A stretch of DNA of 34,552 nucleotides, taken from contig MU623580.1 in assembly GCA_025201765.1 (NCBI GenBank), positions 1 through 34,552 of the forward strand. Direction: 5' to 3'. The notes under the pieces were generated by a model. The model was not told the DNA's origin and did not search any database. It saw only the letters and a list, made by a program, of their open reading frames with translations. Numbering within the stretch: position 1 is the stretch's first letter; every line of letters begins with the position of its first letter. The translations under genes and the position numbers were made by a program. Below are positions 32,857 through 34,552 of this stretch, one piece after another. This DNA comes from Daldinia sp. FL1419 (taxonomy: Eukaryota > Ascomycota > Sordariomycetes > Xylariales > Hypoxylaceae).

Positions 32857-34552
32857 CTAATCAATATTATTAAATAGTTAATAATATAAATTAATAAGGT
32901 TAGAAGAATTATTATTATAATAATTTAGAAGTTTTTATTGTAATAATATAAGTAATATTAACATTATGTTTCTAATTACCCTTATGATGGATAATTATTA
33001 TTTAATATTATTTAACCTCTAAAATATATATTTTTTTAAATCATCATCTTTATTATTATATTTATCTTTAATACCTATCCTTATAATATCTCAATTAGAG
33101 AGTTTAGTATAAATATAAAATCATATTTTATTTAATAATATAGATGTTATTTAAATAGAAAATATGGATATATTTTATAAATTAATGAAATATTTATTTT
33201 TTTAAAATATAATATTTGTTAACTAATTTAATTATAAAGTTATAAAATAAATAAACATTATTCTTACAAATACAACCCCCAAATAGAAAATAATTTAGGT
33301 ATTATAGGCAATAAGAAATTTTAAAATTATAGATTTAAATTCTTTATATATATATATATTTAATAAAATATTAATTAAATATAAAAAATATTTTAAAAGA
33401 TTTATTATAAATAATTTTATTAATATATTAAGATCAATTAGAATTATTTTATAAATAGTATTAATATAAAAAAGTATTTATATAAAAAAATTAAATATTA
33501 ATTATATAAAAATATTTAATAATTTTGTATTTATAGGCGGATTATTATAATAAAATTTAAATAAATTAAAGGTTATAAAATTTAAATAACCTAATATATT
33601 AATATAAAAAATATTAATAATTAATATTAAAAGAAGATTAATATGTTCTAATATAGGAATAATTATTCAAGTAATAATATTTATATAATAATAATAATTG
33701 GTAATTTATAATTTATAAATATTTATTTATTAAATCATATAAATGGAATAATTAAATATTACCTTTTATAATCTTCTTTATTTCATATAATATATATCTT
33801 TTACCTTATAATTATTATTATTTAACCCTTTTTTTATTTTTAATATTTTATTAATAATTTAAATGAAACCTATTTTATAACCCCTTCTTCCCTTAATTAT
33901 AATTTCATTATATTAATTATTATTTTATTCTTATTTTATAGGATTTTATTATAACTTCCAAAAGATTTAAAAATTTCTTAATTAATTAAAATAATTTTAA
34001 TAAAGAAATTAATTAATATTTAATATCCTTTTTAAATTCTTTCCTTAATAAAAACCCTTAATATTTACCTAATTACCATTATTTCTACCCCTTCCAACTT
34101 ACCTTACCTATCCCATACAATAAAGATATAATTTAGGTTATAATCTTAAATATAATATAAACCTTACACTAATCTAATCCCCTCCTCCAACCCCAAAAAA
34201 TGATTTTAAATTTCCTAAACTATTATTAAATAATTTATACATAATTATAACATTATTTTTAAATATTAAAATAAATAAAAGGAATTAATTAATAAAAAAT
34301 TACAATTTTTTTTTCTTAATAATACTATTATTTATATAAAAAAAAATTCTTTAAAATTAAATTTCTATACTTATTAATAATTAATAAACACTAACCTACT
34401 TCATAATTTTCCTAAAATATATTCTTAATAAAATATACTTATCTATTATTATAAAATATTTTAAAAAAATTTAAAATATTAATAATAATTATATTAAAAA
34501 ATTATATAATATTTTTAAAAATAAATTTAAATTTTTTTTAAAAATATATTTT
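32653..34552 (+). mobile_element. Second copy of the same LTR retrotransposon, cut by the window end
   Basis: Aligns almost base for base with 1357 to about 3252 in the same orientation, including a 204-bp LTR at 32653-32856 (TGATGATTG...CCAATA) and the shared GCATACGACCC and TATAAGGATAGG stretches. Differences are nearly all transitions. Only the LTR and the gag-side part are inside the window; no 3' LTR or right-hand target duplication is visible. Stop-saturated and dead. Confidence 0.88.

Overview
The window looks like filamentous ascomycete (Pezizomycotina, probably Sordariomycete) nuclear DNA. Genes carry one or two short GT-AG introns (53-81 bp) with CTAAC/CTAAT-like branch sites. Housekeeping proteins read as clear ascomycete orthologues. 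A gene island of ordinary composition is bracketed by extremely AT-rich, stop-riddled blocks that contain transposon remains mutated almost entirely by C-to-T and G-to-A changes, the signature of repeat-induced point mutation (RIP).

Layout. (1) 1-8040 is AT-rich repeat DNA. It holds an almost complete Ty1/Copia-order LTR retrotransposon at 1357-7550, with two 204-bp LTRs and a GGTTG target duplication, inserted into the right arm of a small inverted-repeat element (785-863 paired with 1309-1356 plus 7556-7589). (2) 8040-13260 is gene-poor and carries two small secreted six-cysteine proteins that share intron position and phase, a dibasic processing site and cysteine spacing. It also carries a small acidic ORF of uncertain structure. 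(3) 13646-31685 is the housekeeping island: TRS31 (-), POL12 (-), a Sec14-like/Pdr16-type lipid transfer protein (+), an MFAP1-type splicing factor (-), ALB1 (-), a membrane-anchored ubiquitin-specific protease (+), an acyl-protein-thioesterase-like protein that has lost its catalytic serine and histidine (-), a broken histidine acid phosphatase/phytase relic (+), and SEC8 (+). Smaller AT-rich islands interrupt it at about 21690-22560 and 26500-27030. (4) 32360-34552 is AT-rich again and contains the first ~1.9 kb of a second copy of the same retrotransposon, in the same orientation, starting at 32653 and running off the window.

The housekeeping genes do not form a pathway, although two of them (TRS31, SEC8) encode subunits of vesicle-tethering complexes. 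POL12 has a perfect MluI cell-cycle box upstream, consistent with G1/S control. The most novel material is the pair of divergent secreted paralogues next to the RIP-mutated block, a typical setting for fast-evolving effector-like genes; their function cannot be read from sequence. No tRNA, rRNA or CRISPR was recognised. All splice sites were assigned by eye from GT-AG signals, frame and fit to the protein family.
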